Assembly: GCF_026684035.1 (NCBI RefSeq) | Contig: NZ_CP113361.1 | Location: forward strand, 2,584,165 to 2,648,164 | DNA length: 64,000 bases | Reading direction: 5' to 3' | Source of the DNA: Methanogenium organophilum | GTDB lineage: Archaea; Halobacteriota; Methanomicrobia; Methanomicrobiales; Methanomicrobiaceae | Shown here: one piece after another, positions 49,300 to 57,781 of the stretch | Position numbering within the stretch: the stretch's first letter is position 1 | Layout: every line of letters starts with the position of its first letter | Position numbers and translations under genes: made by a program | Notes under the pieces: generated by a model | Database searches by the model: none | What the model was told of the DNA's origin: nothing | Seen by the model: only the letters and a program-made list of their open reading frames with translations

Positions 49300-50231
49300 T
49301 GAATATCTGTAGCAACAGTCTGGAGAGTCGTAGTGTAGTTGGTCCGGATGATATTGGCATACACACCGAGAGATGTTCCATTAACCTGTGCACCAATGAC
49401 GTTTAACGACACTTTTTCATCACTAATTGTCAGCGGGTCATACCACTCAGAAGGAATCCCATACCGTGCGAGAGAATCCTCAAAAAGATTTTTCCACATC
49501 AACAATGTTTTGGGATTATCAGAACCAACGGTAATGGTAACATTGGTAATACCAACGTAGTCAGGAGATTCAATAATCCCACCATTATTCAGGTTTGTTT
49601 CGACCCGTACCGGACCTGTACCGCTGATTAGCTCCCCACCGTTTAACCGGATTATTGTGAAATCTACTTTGGCAGTATATCCTTCATCCGTACCGTATCG
49701 TGCAATGGTAAGTGGCGGCATCACCCTGACAGTCGAACCTGAATTTTGTTCTAAAAAGACCCCTCCCAGCTGATAGTAATAATTCTGATCAATCCAGTAA
49801 TAATTATTTGACTGATATTCCAATGCACCCGGATTAAAATCAGCAAGGGTCCTCACACCATCGATATTGGAACCCACAGTAACAGTAATCGTCTCATTGC
49901 GCTGATTCACTCCGACAGAGCCACCGGACGATATCGGTGTCAGGAACCCGATGTTACCAAACCCTCCCTGACTGTACCCACCCCCGGTTCCCATGTCAAG
50001 GGTGGTACTGAGCATTGTCCCTTCCCGTTCATTCACCCAGAGGGAATCCAGTGAAATCTTATATGCAGTAAACGTATTTTTGATCTCATTCATGTGGTCA
50101 ATCTCCGTGTCCCGTCCCTGCACCGGCACCGTATATGTCTGATAGACAGCGAGAAACACCACCAGCAGGCCAATCAGAAGAATAAATCCAATAACTTCTG
50201 AAAGCCCGTCTTCACTCTGGAAAGTCTTCAT
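49296..50231 (-). CDS. Archaeal type IV pilin-like protein (first of cassette)
   Basis: 311 residues. The class III signal is QSEDGLSEVIGFILLIGLL (5-23), followed by a long N-terminal helix to about residue 60. The body is rich in glycine, asparagine and serine (GTGGGYSQGGFG) with beta-strand patterns. It is probably a secreted pilin-like surface subunit. Three successive genes with the same kind of signal suggest one appendage or surface complex; no assembly ATPase or membrane platform gene is in the window, so it must use machinery encoded elsewhere. Confidence 0.82.
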   Translation of the reverse strand: MKTFQSEDGLSEVIGFILLIGLLVVFLAVYQTYTVPVQGRDTEIDHMNEIKNTFTAYKISLDSLWVNEREGTMLSTTLDMGTGGGYSQGGFGNIGFLTPISSGGSVGVNQRNETITVTVGSNIDGVRTLADFNPGALEYQSNNYYWIDQNYYYQLGGVFLEQNSGSTVRVMPPLTIARYGTDEGYTAKVDFTIIRLNGGELISGTGPVRVETNLNNGGIIESPDYVGITNVTITVGSDNPKTLLMWKNLFEDSLARYGIPSEWYDPLTISDEKVSLNVIGAQVNGTSLGVYANIIRTNYTTTLQTVATDIQ

Positions 50232-50309
50232 ATGGCAAATATGTTGAGGTTTGCAGCCATACCCATAAATAACTGTATGTAATGAGAAACAAAAAAATTG
50301 GAAAATACC

Positions 50310-50317
50310 TATATATT
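50310..50317 (+). promoter_or_regulatory. TATA box of the lysS operon
   Basis: TATATATT is centred about 33 bp before the lysS ATG (50347), predicting transcription from about 50338 with almost no leader. The element is in the 115-bp divergent spacer shared with the pilin cassette. Confidence 0.5.
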
Positions 50318-50346
50318 GTTAATCTTGAAGCACCAAATAATACACA

Positions 50347-51885
50347 ATGCAGCAACAGGAAGGAGCAACCCAGGAACGGATTCACTGGGCAGATGTCTGT
50401 GCAGCTCAGGTCGATCAGAATAAACCACACTATATTGCCACTGGGATCACCCCATCGGGACCAATCCACATCGGTAATATGCGGGAGGTTATGACCGGAG
50501 ATCTGGTATACAAATCAATGGTTGAGCGGGGTCTAACAGCAGAGCTCATCTACATTGCGGATGATTTTGATCCATTGCGAAAAGTGTATCCATTTCTCCC
50601 GGAGTCATATGCTGACTATATTGGAATGCCTTTGTGTGACATCCCCTGTCCGTGTGGGAAACATGCAAATTATGCTGAGCATTTTCTGGAGCCATTTCTC
50701 CAGGCTCTTGAAGAGATGGATGTACACCCAACCATCGTACGATCCAGTGAACTGTACCGCTCAGGCAGATATACCGATGAAATTACAACGGTCCTTGCCC
50801 GTTCAGATGACATAAAAGAGATTCTTGAACGAGTGTCACGAAGAACACTTCCCGATTCATGGGTACCGTATTATCCTATCTGCAGCAAATGTGGCCAGAT
50901 TGTGAATGCAGAGATCCTCTCCCACGACCCGGAGACAACATCGGTTGCATACCGGTGTCCCTGTGGAAACGAGGGAGTCTCCGACTATTCAAAGGGAGAA
51001 GGGAAACTGGTCTGGCGTGTAGACTGGCCAATGCGCTGGTACAACCTTGGCATCACCGTAGAACCATTCGGTAAAGATCATGCTGCAGCCGGTGGTTCAT
51101 ACGATACCGGCAAAGAAATTGTTGAAAAAATATTTGGGGGAAGTGCACCGTTCCCGGTCCAGTATGAATGGATCAGCCTTAAGGGAAAAGGAGCAATGGC
51201 TTCTTCAACGGGTGTCGCGATCTCCATCAACGAGATGCTCTCCATTGTCCCACCGGACGTGCTCCGCTATATGATTGTCCGTACACGACCAGAGCGGGCA
51301 ATTAACTTTGATCCCGGAATGGGCCTCCTTTCGCTTATCGATGAATATGCCCGTCTTGCAGAAACGCATGACAGTCGCGAATATGAACTCTCCACGATAT
51401 CCTCAGTCGCAACCGATATCCCATTCCGCCATCTGGTAACGGTTGTTCAGATCGCACAGGACAATGATACTATCTTTGACATCCTTGCCCGGAGCGGATA
51501 TAATGTGGATAACAAAGAGGCAGTGCTTGCGCGTGCCGAACGCGCACGGATATGGACCCGGAAATATGCACCAGACATGGTTAAATTCACCGTCCAGACT
51601 GACCTGCCCCCCGAAGCATTCGCATTAACAGAAGATGACAGATATGCTCTCGGTGCTCTCCTTTCACATTATGTTGCGATGGACGAATGGAAGGCGGAAA
51701 CAATCCACAATGCTGTGTATACTGTTGCAGAGGACACAGGAGTGAATGCAAAGAAAATATTTACGGCACTCTATCTTGCAATTCTTGGAAAGGAACGCGG
51801 ACCCCGACTGGGATGGTTCCTTGAAGCACTTGGAGAAGAATTTGTTACCCAGAGAATTACTGATGCGGTGAATGCCGGTGCTTAG
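50347..51885 (+). CDS. lysK: Lysyl-tRNA synthetase, class I
   Basis: Charges tRNA-Lys using the class I fold, which most archaea use instead of the class II enzyme. The 512 residues carry TPSGPIHIGN at 35-44 (HIGH motif) and GKGAMASSTG near 278-287 (KMSKS equivalent). Two CxxC pairs (CPCGK near 100, CSKCG and CPCGN near 180-210) form zinc sites in the inserted domain. The C-terminus is helical. It starts an operon; the next gene overlaps it by 14 bp. Confidence 0.95.
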   Translation: MQQQEGATQERIHWADVCAAQVDQNKPHYIATGITPSGPIHIGNMREVMTGDLVYKSMVERGLTAELIYIADDFDPLRKVYPFLPESYADYIGMPLCDIPCPCGKHANYAEHFLEPFLQALEEMDVHPTIVRSSELYRSGRYTDEITTVLARSDDIKEILERVSRRTLPDSWVPYYPICSKCGQIVNAEILSHDPETTSVAYRCPCGNEGVSDYSKGEGKLVWRVDWPMRWYNLGITVEPFGKDHAAAGGSYDTGKEIVEKIFGGSAPFPVQYEWISLKGKGAMASSTGVAISINEMLSIVPPDVLRYMIVRTRPERAINFDPGMGLLSLIDEYARLAETHDSREYELSTISSVATDIPFRHLVTVVQIAQDNDTIFDILARSGYNVDNKEAVLARAERARIWTRKYAPDMVKFTVQTDLPPEAFALTEDDRYALGALLSHYVAMDEWKAETIHNAVYTVAEDTGVNAKKIFTALYLAILGKERGPRLGWFLEALGEEFVTQRITDAVNAGA

Positions 51886-52840
51886 TACAGCCTGTAAACT
51901 CTGCCATGAAGGCGCAAAAATGGTACTGTTTATCACCGGACGGTGTAACAGGACATGTTGGTACTGCCCGATTTCATCTGAAAAGAAAGGGAAAGATACG
52001 GTCTATGCAAATGATCGTATCATACTCTCTGACGATGATATCCTCAAAGAGGCACGTTCAATGGGTGCACTGGGTGCCGGGGTAACGGGCGGAGAACCCC
52101 TTCTGGTTCCCGACCGGGTAAAGCATTACTGCAGTCTTCTGAAAAAAGAATATGGGAATGCATTCAATATTCACCTATATACCGGAATTGCTCCCAAAAA
52201 AGAGACTCTTGAAATTATCAAAGGCTGTGTGGACGAAATACGGTTTCACCCACCCGAAGAGTGCTGGGACCATTTTCTGGATACCCCCTTTATTGACTCA
52301 ATTCAAACGGCCAGGGATCTCGGATTTGAAGTAACAATAGAAGTGCCGTCATTACCGGGACTCAATCACCTCATCCCCGCTGTTGACCTTGTAGACTGGT
52401 TCAATATTAATGAGCTGGAATGGAGCGAAACAAATGCAGAGGCGATGAGAGAGAAGCACCACTCACTTGAAGACTGTTACCACAATGCCGTCGGAGGTGC
52501 AGAGGAGTGGGCAACAGAGATTCTCAAAAATCCCAAAGTTCACTGGTGTTCTTCCAGCTTCAAGGATTCAGTACAACTCAGAAAACGGCTAATCCGTACC
52601 GCGGAAAACACTGCACGTGAATTTGAGGATGTCACCGATGACGGGACACTGATGTATGGCGTCTGGGAACATGGCGGACAGCCCCATGATATTGAAGATG
52701 ATATGTGGGAGGAAAAGGACGGGAATATTGAAACTGCATGGTGGATTCTTGCAGAAAATCCCCAGAAGTATTCTGGTAAAAAGTACATTATCGAGCGATA
52801 TCCCGGCGAAGGGATTATTGTAGAGGTGATTCCGCTTTGA
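51872..52840 (+). CDS. Radical SAM protein of the PflA-like COG2108 group
   Basis: A 322-residue radical SAM enzyme. Cys25, Cys29, Cys32 (RCNRTCWYCP) bind the SAM [4Fe-4S] cluster; GVTGGEPLL near 72 is the SAM GGE motif. Two more cysteines (Cys8, Cys11, TACKLCHEG) precede the core and a CSSS lies near 229; these could hold a second cluster or zinc. The substrate is unknown, the group being annotated only as related to pyruvate formate-lyase activating enzymes. Coupling to lysS (14-bp overlap) and to the cis-prenyltransferase gene (4-bp overlap, TTGA) is the main clue. Confidence 0.88.
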   Translation: MPVLSTACKLCHEGAKMVLFITGRCNRTCWYCPISSEKKGKDTVYANDRIILSDDDILKEARSMGALGAGVTGGEPLLVPDRVKHYCSLLKKEYGNAFNIHLYTGIAPKKETLEIIKGCVDEIRFHPPEECWDHFLDTPFIDSIQTARDLGFEVTIEVPSLPGLNHLIPAVDLVDWFNINELEWSETNAEAMREKHHSLEDCYHNAVGGAEEWATEILKNPKVHWCSSSFKDSVQLRKRLIRTAENTAREFEDVTDDGTLMYGVWEHGGQPHDIEDDMWEEKDGNIETAWWILAENPQKYSGKKYIIERYPGEGIIVEVIPL

Positions 52841-53607
52841 GATTCAGAGAGATATTTAATCAATGCTATGAACGCCATCTGATGAATGAGATCACAAATA
52901 TTCCAAATCATATTGCAATCATTCAGGATGGAAACAGACGGTATGCAAAGATTCAGGGACAAAATACTTCATACGGGCACAGAAAAGGGGCACAGACATC
53001 TGACGAGGTCCTGGAATGGGCTCAGGAAATAGGAATCCGCAATATCACCCTCTATTCATTTTCTACTGAAAATTTCAACAGGCCCGATACTGAACTGAAT
53101 GAACTGTTCTCTCTTTTTATTGAAAAATTCAAATCCATAAAAACGGATACGCGCGTTCATTCCAATGAAATCCGTCTTCAGGTGGTTGGCGATCGCAGTC
53201 TCATTCCAGAAGATATGCTCAAAACAATTGAAGAGGCGGAAGAAGCAACCAAAGATTATGCGCAGTTCCATCTGAATATCGCTCTCGCGTACGGTGGCAG
53301 GAATGAAATCGTTCGCGCAGTAAAAGAAATTCTTCAGGACCTCAGACAAAACAAAATCACACCCGATATGATCACAACGGATCTTCTGGATAATAAAATA
53401 CGGGGAGATCTTCACCTCCCGCCGGTTGATCTAATAATCCGTACCGGAAACGAAAAAAGGACATCAAATTTTCTCCCGTGGTTTGCAAACGGATACAAAT
53501 CGGCAGTCTACTTCTGTGCCCCATACTGGCCACTCTTCAGAAAAATAGACCTTTTGAGAGGGATTCGCGTATATGACGAACGGGTTAAGAGTGGCTACTT
53601 CCCATAA
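52837..53607 (+). CDS. Cis-prenyltransferase, catalytic-type subunit
   Basis: Adds IPP units in cis to form a long polyprenyl diphosphate, the glycosyl carrier precursor. The 256 residues begin with a TTG overlapping the radical SAM stop. The Mg/substrate motif DGNRR (Asp31 onward) and the SFSTENFNRP motif near 75 are intact, as is RTGNEKRTSNF near 207. At the C-terminus, however, the E and D of the usual AELYFTD are both alanine (Ala223, Ala228), and the RxG motif that completes a neighbour's active site is absent (ends KSGYFP). The convergent next gene carries exactly those missing elements, so the two probably form a heteromer. Confidence 0.9.
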   Translation: MRFREIFNQCYERHLMNEITNIPNHIAIIQDGNRRYAKIQGQNTSYGHRKGAQTSDEVLEWAQEIGIRNITLYSFSTENFNRPDTELNELFSLFIEKFKSIKTDTRVHSNEIRLQVVGDRSLIPEDMLKTIEEAEEATKDYAQFHLNIALAYGGRNEIVRAVKEILQDLRQNKITPDMITTDLLDNKIRGDLHLPPVDLIIRTGNEKRTSNFLPWFANGYKSAVYFCAPYWPLFRKIDLLRGIRVYDERVKSGYFP

Positions 53608-54194
53608 CGTCTTTTTCGCAGTTGATAATCCCTGAGTGCCCGGAAAAAATCAACTTTTCTAAATGTAGGCCAGTTTACATCGGTAAAAAAGAGTTCCGAA
53701 TACACAGACTGCCAGATCATAAAATCCATCAGATGACTGTCTCCGGTTTTAATGACAAAATCCGGTTCATATTGAAACGTCAGATGAGATTCAAGCATTT
53801 TTTCATCTACATCACCCGGGTCAATCCCAATTTCTGCAATTTCACGAACGGAGTGTACAATCTCTTCCCTACCGCTCATACCTATCGCAATAATGGTATC
53901 CGGGAGGTGGGTGCCATCATGAAGAACAAATTTTCCCTCAGGTGAATAAACGTCAACGCGAACCGGCCCAAAGAGATCTTTGAGTCTGGTGATTTCCGAA
54001 ATCAAAGGAGCAACACAATCCGTATCTATATGAAATATCAGCGATTTGACCCCACATTCCATGCTCCAGTCAATTACCTGAATTATTTTCTCCGGTGCAC
54101 GTTTCACATCATCTCCTGAGAGCATGATGCAAATATGGTTGGGAATATCCACACATCCCCGGATCAGAAATCTCTCATAGATATACCGAATCAT
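53595..54194 (-). CDS. Cis-prenyltransferase, accessory (NgBR/Nus1-like) subunit
   Basis: 199 residues, shorter than normal. It has the UppS fold pattern (IPNHICIML at 17-25, VIKTGDSHLMDF, FRKVDFFRALRDYQLRKR), but the catalytic DGNR is replaced by SGDD (26-29), so it cannot be active alone. It keeps Glu167 and Asp172 in SELFFTDVNWP and ends with RRYGK, the RxG motif that in human NgBR and yeast Nus1 completes the partner's active site. Heteromeric cis-prenyltransferases are reported in Methanosarcina. The 3' ends of the two genes overlap by 13 bp, tail to tail, an unusual layout for partners. Confidence 0.85.
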   Translation of the reverse strand: MIRYIYERFLIRGCVDIPNHICIMLSGDDVKRAPEKIIQVIDWSMECGVKSLIFHIDTDCVAPLISEITRLKDLFGPVRVDVYSPEGKFVLHDGTHLPDTIIAIGMSGREEIVHSVREIAEIGIDPGDVDEKMLESHLTFQYEPDFVIKTGDSHLMDFMIWQSVYSELFFTDVNWPTFRKVDFFRALRDYQLRKRRYGK

Positions 54195-54441
54195 AAAACA
54201 CCCTAATTTACCCGATCGGAATTGGTATCATGCTGGTGAATGGTACATTCAGCATCCGACACTAGTACAGTTCATACATTTTTTCATTATAGGTAGATAA
54301 TATCATTCGGTTCCTTCTCACCGAACATCCATGATCTGCGCAAAAACCCATTTCATATATCTGGAAGGTATGCACGCTTTCTTATCAGATCACCACCATT
54401 ATTCAAAGAAAGTCCCCAATAGTAATAGACAGGTGAATAAA

Positions 54442-55200
54442 ATGCTCTCATTCGTAGGACTCGGTCTGTATGACGGGGAAGACATCTCCCTTAAAGGTCT
54501 CAGGAAAATCAGGGAAGCAGACCATATCTTTCTGGAAGGCTATACATCACGCCTGATGGGGATAAAGATCTGTGAAATGGAAGATCAATACGGAAAAACC
54601 GTCACGGTTCTGGGCCGTGAAGATGTTGAACAGCATCCGGATACAATTCTTGAATATGCCAAAGAAGGTCCTGTTGTATTTCTTACCGGAGGGGATCCAA
54701 TGGTATCAACCACGCATGCAGATCTCCGTATACGGGCGGCAGAACGTGGGATAAAAACTGAGATCATTCATTCATCTTCAATAATCAGTGCCGTATGTGG
54801 CCTCTCAGGCTTACAGAATTATCGGTTTGGAAAATCATGTTCAGTCCCGTACCCAACAGAAAACTGGTTTCCTCTTACCCCATATGAGACAATATCAGCG
54901 AACCTCAAACTAAATCTACACACACTTGTATACCTCGATATCCAGTCTGAAAGATATATGTCAGTCCCTGAGGCAGTCCGTCTTATATCAGCAATGGCTG
55001 AGAAGAAAAATGAACCGTTACCGAAGCTCTTTATCGGCATCGCACGCGCCGGCAGTGAGAACCCGACGGTTATAGCTGGCAATGCGGAGACACTTGTAAA
55101 TGCGGATTTCGGCCCACCTCTCCATGTGCTCGTCGTCCCTGCCGAGCTCCATCCAATAGAGGAGGATTATATCCGGACATTTGCTGGTTACCATGATTGA
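54442..55200 (+). CDS. dph5: Diphthine synthase
   Basis: Methylates the histidine side-chain intermediate of diphthamide on elongation factor 2, using SAM. The 252 residues match the family length when the ATG at 54442 is used; the frame is open to 54331 but the extra part is unrelated and an AGGTGA site lies about 10 bp before 54442. Motifs are [16 protein letters not shown] at the start, [15 protein letters not shown] near 77-91 and [11 protein letters not shown] near 140. The stop overlaps the DUF357 gene by 8 bp. Confidence 0.94.
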   Translation: MLSFVGLGLYDGEDISLKGLRKIREADHIFLEGYTSRLMGIKICEMEDQYGKTVTVLGREDVEQHPDTILEYAKEGPVVFLTGGDPMVSTTHADLRIRAAERGIKTEIIHSSSIISAVCGLSGLQNYRFGKSCSVPYPTENWFPLTPYETISANLKLNLHTLVYLDIQSERYMSVPEAVRLISAMAEKKNEPLPKLFIGIARAGSENPTVIAGNAETLVNADFGPPLHVLVVPAELHPIEEDYIRTFAGYHD

Positions 55201-55762
55201 GGAATACGGCAGAACCTTTTCTGGAAGGACAGAAACAACGGTAATTGTTGTTCCGGAAAATACCTGGCTTGCAAAAGTAGCAAGCGATGTTCTTGAAATG
55301 GTGCACGCATATGCTTCAGACGGATTTGTTTTTCTGGACAAAGGCGATGAAGTGAATGCACTGGCATCTTTTGCCTATGGGAGCGGCTGGCTGGACACCG
55401 GAGTCGCAGCAGGTCTTTTCACAAACCATCCAATGGGCATCCCCCCGAAAGGCTGTACACCGGATATACCCGAAGCTCTTTCAGAACACCTGAACGAGAA
55501 AACATTCAGATATCAGCGTATGCTTGCCAGTGCGCTTTCATCCGTGTGCATAAATTCTGAACCTGAACTTCCGCTTTACCCTGCAGGGAAGGAAATCTGC
55601 ACAATTACACACCAATATTATATTGCAGGCAGTATTGAAACAGAAGCGGCCAATCTTGCAGACGGACTTGCGCTTCTCAGTTATGCGTACGGCTGGATTG
55701 ATGCAGGTGTGCGAACAGGTATCCTCAAAGTGGTAAAAAACCCAGAATTATTCACGGTTTAA
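55193..55762 (+). CDS. DUF357-domain protein
   Basis: 189 residues from ATG 55193. Two internal helical repeats are visible: [42 protein letters not shown] and, later, [25 protein letters not shown] (both quoted here only by their cores [17 protein letters not shown] and [12 protein letters not shown]). This is the archaeal DUF357 helical pattern. The function is unknown. It overlaps dph5 by 8 bp, and similar coupling would fit a role linked to translation, but that is speculation. Confidence 0.82.
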   Translation: MIEEYGRTFSGRTETTVIVVPENTWLAKVASDVLEMVHAYASDGFVFLDKGDEVNALASFAYGSGWLDTGVAAGLFTNHPMGIPPKGCTPDIPEALSEHLNEKTFRYQRMLASALSSVCINSEPELPLYPAGKEICTITHQYYIAGSIETEAANLADGLALLSYAYGWIDAGVRTGILKVVKNPELFTV

Positions 55763-55837
55763 AGTACAAAGAGTTTATAGTTTGCCGGAAAAACTTAGGT
55801 GATTCATCAACCCGGTGGAAATGGAGTACACAAATAC

Positions 55838-56884
55838 ATGGAAAGTTCACAATGGAAATGGTTGGCCTTCTCTGTTGGTTTCAGCACACTTGTGCTTATT
55901 GGTGTTCTTTGGTTTACCATTGACGATGAGACCATCACCTATCTAAAGAATGTCAATTACACTTTTTTACTTCTGGCATTGGTCCTCCACATTATTGCAC
56001 TGATGGCGTGGGGTATGAGACTGAAAATGATGTCACAATCGCTGGGCTACCATGTTCCGTTTCTCCATGCACTCAACGCAGTATTTGCAAACCTATTGGT
56101 GGCAGCGATCACCCCTTCACAGGCAGGAGGAGAGCCGGTCAGAATTCATGAACTCTATCGGGCAGACGTACCGGTAGGTGATGCAACAGCCGTTGTGATC
56201 ATGGAACGGGTCATCGATGGAATTGTTCTGGGATTAATTGGTATATTTGCATTTATCCTGCTGGTATTTCAGTTTGCAACGCTGGATGTGAATCTGACGA
56301 CACCATTACTGGTGATATGGGTCATACTCATCTGCTTTATGATTCTGTTCATCTATTCAATCCGCCATCCTGAATTTTTGAAACGAATTCTGTTTAAGAT
56401 ATCCGGTTGGCTTACGAAACGATGGAAATCAGAAAAAGTGGATAAACTGATGCATTCCATTGATTCGGAAGTTGATAACTTTAACAGTGCACTCGCCAAG
56501 TTCGCCAGCAAAGCAAAAAAAGGACTGGTGTGGGGATTTGCACTTACCACGATTTACTGGGTCTTTGAATTTTTAATTGCATCATTTATTCTCATTGCCA
56601 TCGGGTCAAAACCGTTTTTCATTGAATCATTTATCGTGCAGCTGATCATTGCAATTATTATGATGGTTCCCCTGACCCCGGGAAGTTCGGGGATTGCAGA
56701 AATCTCAGCCACATCCCTCTATGGATTGTTTGTCCCATCATCAATTGTCGGGGTATTTGTTCTTCTCTGGCGGCTCATCCTGTACTATTTCAATATCTTT
56801 GTCGGTGTGCTTGCGAGCGTGCTTATTGTACGAAGAGAGATGATATTGCGGCAGTTAAAACGGCTCAAACGGAATCAAAACTGA
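55838..56884 (+). CDS. UPF0104 / lysylphosphatidylglycerol-synthase-type membrane protein (flippase-like)
   Basis: 348 residues from ATG 55838 (the frame also opens with a GTG at 55799). Seven to eight membrane helices are visible, with the family motif NLLVAAITPSQAGGEPVR near 80-97 and MVPLTPGSSGIAE near 273-285. The family includes AglD-like and flippase-like proteins of unknown substrate, often near glycosyl carrier or cell-envelope genes. Its place close to the cis-prenyltransferase genes is suggestive of polyprenyl-linked sugar handling, but this is inference. A TATA-like sequence lies near 55767. Confidence 0.83.
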   Translation: MESSQWKWLAFSVGFSTLVLIGVLWFTIDDETITYLKNVNYTFLLLALVLHIIALMAWGMRLKMMSQSLGYHVPFLHALNAVFANLLVAAITPSQAGGEPVRIHELYRADVPVGDATAVVIMERVIDGIVLGLIGIFAFILLVFQFATLDVNLTTPLLVIWVILICFMILFIYSIRHPEFLKRILFKISGWLTKRWKSEKVDKLMHSIDSEVDNFNSALAKFASKAKKGLVWGFALTTIYWVFEFLIASFILIAIGSKPFFIESFIVQLIIAIIMMVPLTPGSSGIAEISATSLYGLFVPSSIVGVFVLLWRLILYYFNIFVGVLASVLIVRREMILRQLKRLKRNQN

Positions 56885-57066
56885 ATTCATTTTTTGCCGG
56901 ACAATCAGTTCCGCATATACTTCAAGATAATAATTCACTTATTTCCCCATCACGTCACAACACCAGAAGCACCAGAATATATCTTTCGGGGTGTCCACTC
57001 TCCAGGGTCTGACAACATTGGAACAAAACAACATCTCGTTTGCGCGGACAAGTAATACAATTATGC
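56885..57066. other. Non-coding spacer before the rRNA operon end
   Basis: 182 bp between the flippase-like gene and the repeated 5S flank. It has no open frame with coding character, no tRNA and no repeat that I can see. It probably contains the 3' ends of both converging transcripts. Confidence 0.5.
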
Positions 57067-57328
57067 GCGACACTCACGTTCTTTTGTATCGCATATACAG
57101 AACAGAATGCTCATTTTGATTCAAGGCATTTATTGTATCGTGTCGCTGCAAAGAGCTTGCGCTCTTATTATAACAGTTATAGAACAGTTGTTTCATCTTT
57201 TATGAGCATTTGCAGCGTGGTATGCTTCCCGAGCGCTCTCGCAACTCAGTACCACACACTACGTGAACGGGCTTAACTTCCGGGTTCGGTATGGGTCCGG
57301 GTGTTGCCCCGCTGCTATGGCCGCAAAT
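57067..57328 (-). repeat. Duplicated 5S unit with downstream flank, copy 2 (distal)
   Basis: The 5S gene and about 140 bp beyond its 3' end are related to 58623-58892. The gene part differs at a single position that I could find, while the flank is diverged but alignable through blocks such as TATACAGAACAGAATG, TATGAGCATT and CACTCAC. A short hairpin (AAGAGC-TTGC-GCTCTT, 57151-57166) lies in the flank. The duplication places two 5S genes about 1.56 kb apart, flanking an unknown gene and tRNA-Cys. Confidence 0.75.
57208..57328 (-). rRNA. rrf: 5S ribosomal RNA, second copy
   Basis: About 121 nt read on the minus strand. GCGGCCATAGCAGCGGGGC at the 5' side, CCCGAACCCGGAAGTTAAGC in loop B/C (each quoted short) and the complementary CCACGCTGCAAAT 3' end close helix I. 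The ends are approximate. The sequence is intact and should fold. It differs from the operon-proximal copy in one base (A/G at the GTATGC/GTGTGC position). It lies 47 bp downstream of tRNA-Cys. Confidence 0.93.
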
Positions 57329-57374
57329 ACAGGACAATATTGCCCTGCGTCGAAATCCCTTAAAGAATTTCTAA

Positions 57375-57446
57375 AGCCAAGGTCCAGATTTGAACTGGAG
57401 TATAGCTGCTCTGCAGGCAGCCGCGTGGCCGCTCCGCCACCTTGGC
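57375..57446 (-). tRNA. tRNA-Cys (anticodon GCA)
   Basis: A 72-nt cloverleaf on the minus strand. Acceptor GCCAAGG pairs with CCTTGGC, and the discriminator is T, the cysteine identity base. The anticodon arm GCTGC-CTGCAGA-GCAGC gives GCA; T arm CCAG-TTCAAAT-CTGG. A TATA-like element (minus strand TTTTTATCC, about 57481-57489) lies 35-43 bp upstream, so it may be transcribed separately from the rRNA operon. Confidence 0.93.
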
Positions 57447-57781
57447 ATCCGTGTTGCCTAACAATATTAGCACTACTAGGATAAAAACATTGTTTTCTGG
57501 ATTTAATCATTAGATATTTCATGCTATTTTAAGCCGAAAATCACCAAATAATCGCATAATAATAAACTATTCATCATTAAAAAACGTGAATATGAAAGGT
57601 ACACGCGCTTTGAAGATATCAACCTGTTTTTCAGCAACCCTGATAAAATAGTATTTTTCCCCTGATAGAAAAGATACGATGACATGGGATTTCGATCTTC
57701 TATGTAATCTTTCTTCTACGGTATTCATGAAATATATCCCATTATCCGAAAACAGAAGACAACGAATATCTCAAAAAACAT
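57447..57781. other. AT-rich spacer between unknown gene and tRNA-Cys
   Basis: 335 bp, strongly AT-rich (for instance 57520-57600). Apart from the possible tRNA-Cys TATA element I see no gene, repeat or structured RNA in it. Confidence 0.5.

Noticed and set aside
54331..54441. N-terminal extension of diphthine synthase
   Set aside because: The family begins at MLSFVGLG; the extra residues are histidine- and polar-rich and not conserved in character.
57040..57276. Plus-strand frame over the distal 5S copy
   Set aside because: It runs through a repeat and into an rRNA gene; not a protein.
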